From: Saccharum officinarum
Lineage: Eukaryota > Streptophyta > Magnoliopsida > Poales > Poaceae
Direction of reading: 5' to 3'
DNA length: 64,000 bases
Assembly: GCA_020631735.1 (NCBI GenBank)
Contig: CM036225.1
Span: 68,560,662-68,624,661, forward strand
Shown here: one piece after another, positions 61,290 to 64,000 of the stretch
Layout of the letters: each line of letters starts with the position of its first letter
Numbering within the stretch: position 1 is the stretch's first letter
Notes under the pieces: model-generated
What the model was told of the DNA's origin: nothing
Database searches by the model: none
The model's input: the letters and a program-made list of their open reading frames with translations, nothing else
Translations under genes and position numbers: made by a program

Positions 61290-61893
61290 AGGCCCACCAA
61301 ACACATGTCCCGCAAACAACATCGTATTGCAACGAACATATTGGTCTACAGCAACACAAAAAAAATTGTGGCAATAGTAACATGTAATTGCGTCCATTTA
61401 GGATTCCAGTTGCAATAAGTACCTAACAATTGCAACGCCATAGAAGATTATTACAACCCAAAAAAACTGTGGCAATAGGAACATGCTACTGCAACCATCT
61501 CATAATTCTTGTTGCAATAACCACCTGGCAATTGCAACACCACTAAAGATTATTGCAACATAGAACAACCATGGCAATAGTTACGAGTAAAAGCAACCAA
61601 ATCCAATATAGTTGCAATAACACCAAGTAATTGCAACGAAAATCTAAACTAATGCAACTCCAAAGTTCCATGGCAATAATGACAACTAATTGCAACACAA
61701 TTCTAAAATGGTTGCAATCGCACACGCCTGTTGCAATGACTAACCACACATACTGCAACACATGTAGTCCGTTGCATTATAGGCACATATTGCAACCATT
61801 TTACGGAAAGGTTGCAATACGCTCCCCCTATGGCAACCAAATTAGTGGTGTTGTAATCATGTGTCATGGCATTAGAGGTGAATCCTTGTAGTG
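61290..61893. repeat. Right subterminal repeats of the CACTA-like element
   Basis: Many copies of ATTGCAAC and its variants alternate with GGCAATAG/TTGCAATAA at intervals of about 20-50 bp, up to the terminal CCTTGTAGTG. They correspond to the left array (46670-47380). Confidence 0.75.
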
Positions 61894-61926
61894 CACCCCC
61901 CTCTAGTCCGCCATCTCGACCCTTCA

Positions 61927-61931
61927 GGTGC
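61927..61931. repeat. Target-site duplication GGTGC, right of solo LTR C
   Basis: GGTGC directly follows ...GACCCTTCA and matches 44198-44202. It links two points 17.7 kb apart and shows that everything between is one nested insertion. Confidence 0.9.
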
Positions 61932-63186
61932 TAAGAACAAGCTTGAAGAACTAAACATATTGAGTTAATTAGGTTAGATTAAGCAAGTTTGTAACTCAGA
62001 CATGTTTGTTTCTTATTTATGTGTATACCAAAATTAGGAAAAACTTTTAAATAATAACCATTTACCTTAGGATGTTACCTTTGTCATTGGAGCATGAAGC
62101 AACCATATGATGAAGGGTAGATGACTCATGATGGTCCTTCTCTTTTTCTCAAAGTTTTCCTTGTTCGGCTATCCTTGCGTCTTGAGCTGTTCATGAGCTT
62201 CTTGTTTCCTAGATTGCATCCTTTCTTTCTCATCCTTTTGTCATGCCATCTTTTTACTCTTCGATCTTTGAGACTTTGTTAGTTCTTCTACCTCACTCAT
62301 TATTTTATGTCTGCAAAGGATTAGTGAACAACACATACCCAAAGGAAAATACAATTTTGAAGCACGGGTTGTTTGTCTAGAATTTTGTAATTTCATCTAT
62401 GTTAATGAAAAGATAGTTTTAGAATTACTTTAGCATAGATTTTATTTATCACGTTCTATACAAGCATGGCTCAAGACAAAGGTAACTTGTAGCAGAAGAC
62501 AAAGTGAATGAACATTGGTATTTACAATGCTCTTATCTGCCTTCTTTGTGCAAAGTTATTGGAGTTCATCATGTGCCTTGCTTCATCTCTGATTTGAATT
62601 CATCTCGTGACTTATCCAAATTGAATTAATAGTTTCCTGTAGGGGTTAGTCTAACAAAATAGCCAGTATCTACTAAGGCAAATTTTAGTTCAATAACCAA
62701 ACTAAACTCATGTCTAATTTGATTAAGGAAGACATTTTAACCTAAGCACTACGCTTAATTTAAAAGCCTTTGGAAATAAGATCATACACCTCTTGATTTA
62801 AACTAAGTACCATGCTTACATTAAAAGATGTATAAAGGTATTTCAAACCTAAACATACTATAGCAAACAAAGGTAGTATGAAAGCATTATAGATATTTAT
62901 TCAAACAGAAATGAAAGAGCATGATTGTTATTTAGCAATTTGAGCATGGCTTAAAGGTAGAGACAACCAAGACTAGCAACATGGCATAAGGGTTTTTTTT
63001 CAGAGAGGCACATCCCCCAAGCTTGAATTTTGCAAAGCAAAGTCAAGTTTGGATGGATATGATTCAATATTGAATGATGATTGGTTGGACATACCTTAAG
63101 TCATCATCGTTCATCCTTTTTGATTCAAACCTGAAATGGTTAGTAACAAAAATACCCAAAGGAATATTTTTGCAACTATATTTCTA
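61932..63186 (-). mobile_element. Internal region of element B, continued
   Basis: By the GGTGC duplication this must be the continuation of B (41994-44202) on the other side of LTR C. It is AT-rich with CCCCCAAGCTTGAATTTTGC (about 63009) and has no protein motif. B therefore also looks non-coding or fully decayed. Confidence 0.55.
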
Positions 63187-63543
63187 TGCTCACTATGAAT
63201 ATTACTTTAACCTAAGGCCAATAGATTAAAGAACTTAAAAGAGACTCGCAAACCAGAAGAATAATATAAACACGTTGCTTACTTAAATCAGAAGTTGATT
63301 ACCAGAGAAATCTTAGAGGTAGGTTGACTTCAGCCCAGGTACAAGTCATAGAGAGAGCACCGACAGGTAGGCACCTCCTCCAAACTCTTCTCTTACTCTC
63401 CATCTCTCTATTTCTAAAGACTAGATCCTAATGATAACTAATCTTCTCTTGATAGCCAGCTCTGAGAGTATGATCCTTTCATGGGACACCTCTCAATTGA
63501 TCCTGACTAAGAGGATATGAATTAGGGTTTTAGGATGCCTTAG
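63187..63543 (-). mobile_element. LTR fragment related to LTR B
   Basis: Matches 33896-34235 closely (shared CCAGAAGAATAATATAAAC, CTCCATCTCTCTATTTCTAA, GATATGAATTAGGGTTT). It is interrupted at 63544 by another LTR. It may be the 5' LTR of B or a separate relative; this is not resolved. Confidence 0.6.
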
Positions 63544-64000
63544 TGTCACACCCGGTTTCAAGGATAAAACCAGACATACACCATATGTGAAATAAAGAAG
63601 ACAAATCTCACATATAGCCACAGATAAGTGTAATATCAAAAGACAAATGCTTAATATACATAACACAATAGTATAAAATATACCTTAGAGAGCAACACAG
63701 CGGAAAGACAACTCCGAACACCGGGTGCAACCTTCACTCCAGGATCAAACTAACTGGTTGATCACAAGCCTAACAATTCCAGAATCTAACAGTCTGGTAC
63801 TCTTCCTGAGATGTGGGGAAATAGCAAGAGTGAGTCCATGTCGAACTCAACAAATATAACATGGGGTTCATGAGGCTCAAAAAGTTTGACACAGGTTTAC
63901 TGCGATAGCTTTTATTATGTCATCTTTTAGCAATTGAGTAGCAACAAGTTTACCATAAACCCAAATAACCTCATGATTCATGTAAACAAGAATAATGTAT
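63544..64000 (-). mobile_element. LTR beginning TGTCACACCC, truncated by the window end
   Basis: On the plus strand it starts TGTCACACCCGGTTTCAAGG. It matches the LTR fragment at 5488-6893 in reverse, including the ACACCATATGTG region and GGGTTCATGAGGCTCAAAAA. It is therefore the 3' end of a minus-strand LTR of that gypsy family, inserted in the LTR fragment to its left. Confidence 0.7.

Larger units (their letters stand above)
46662..61893. mobile_element. CACTA-like DNA transposon, about 15.2 kb, apparently non-autonomous
   Basis: The ends are AACTACAAGG (left; the usual first C is changed to A) and CCTTGTAGTG (right, reverse complement CACTACAAGG). Both ends carry dense short subterminal repeats: TATTGCCAC, TTGCTATAG and GTTGCAATAG over 46670-47380, and ATTGCAAC and GGCAATAG over 61290-61880. 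Such subterminal arrays are typical of CACTA elements and bind the TNPA-type protein. It interrupts LTR C. The 3-bp target duplication is not clear (CTA left, CAC right). No TNPD transposase motif or long transposase frame is seen, so it probably moved in trans. The interior holds other transposons and exon-like fragments. Confidence 0.72.
44203..61926 (+). mobile_element. Solo LTR C, split by a CACTA-like insertion
   Basis: The LTR runs from TGAAAGGTCCTTGTTTAG to CCGCCATCTCGACCCTTCA and is flanked by GGTGC at 44198-44202 and 61927-61931. The two LTR pieces are 44203-46661 and 61894-61926. No internal region or second LTR is present, so it is a solo LTR formed by recombination. It has a TATA box (45612-45619) and an upstream array of degenerate GCGTCCGGTC motifs (45110-45580). 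I recall similar LTRs from maize and sorghum but cannot name the family; copia and gypsy are both possible. Confidence 0.85.

Noticed and set aside
1..64000. CRISPR arrays, operons, riboswitches, phage or bacterial features
   Set aside because: The window is plant nuclear DNA; the tandem repeats lack spacer-repeat organisation and no prokaryotic gene was seen.

Overview
The window is a piece of a large, repeat-rich plant nuclear genome, almost certainly a grass and probably a panicoid of the sorghum/sugarcane/Miscanthus kind. This rests on Ty3/gypsy chromovirus and Athila/Tat-like elements, a CACTA transposon, an RTE-type LINE, Stowaway and GGCCTTGTTTAG-type MITEs, and LTRs carrying GCGTCCGGTC motifs. 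No complete host gene, tRNA, rRNA or CRISPR array is visible. Almost everything is nested transposable elements. One 100-bp assembly gap lies at 24034-24133.

Region 1 (1-6893): the 3' end of a dead chromovirus (element 1: integrase and chromodomain remnant, polypurine tract, 4.0-kb 3' LTR). It sits in the gag fragment of another gypsy element, which is followed by an LTR fragment of a third family. Region 2 (6894-8962): the only host-like stretch, with a 325-bp tandem duplication and one or two minus-strand exon-like segments. Region 3 (8963-24033): a nearly complete minus-strand chromovirus (element 2, Tekay/Del-like) with 4.9-kb LTRs, an initiator-Met tRNA primer-binding site, and a gag-protease-RT-RNaseH-integrase-chromodomain frame broken by one TGA.

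Region 4 (24134-45106): an imperfect inverted duplication with arms of about 5.9 kb (24134-30017 and 39246-45106) around a spacer of about 9.2 kb. In the right half, an older minus-strand gypsy element B was hit in its 3' LTR by element A (34360-41660, TSD ACGGG). A is a plus-strand, gag-protease-only, non-autonomous gypsy element with two consecutive protease-like domains. The left arm repeats the A/B junction in inverted form.

Region 5 (44203-61926): B was also hit by a retrotransposon whose solo LTR C remains (TSD GGTGC). LTR C was in turn hit by a CACTA-like transposon of about 15.2 kb (46662-61893) with subterminal repeats and no visible transposase. The CACTA carries a 2.2-kb long-TIR element (with a shrunken chromovirus LTR inside it), a 5'-truncated RTE LINE with a 19-bp TSD, several MITEs, and exon-like fragments that look captured from host genes. 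Region 6 (61932-64000): the rest of B, an LTR fragment and the start of another LTR.

The relative order can be read from the nesting: B first, then A and C into B, CACTA into C, the long-TIR element and RTE into CACTA, and the mini-LTR into the long-TIR element. Element 2 looks younger because its LTRs are still very similar.
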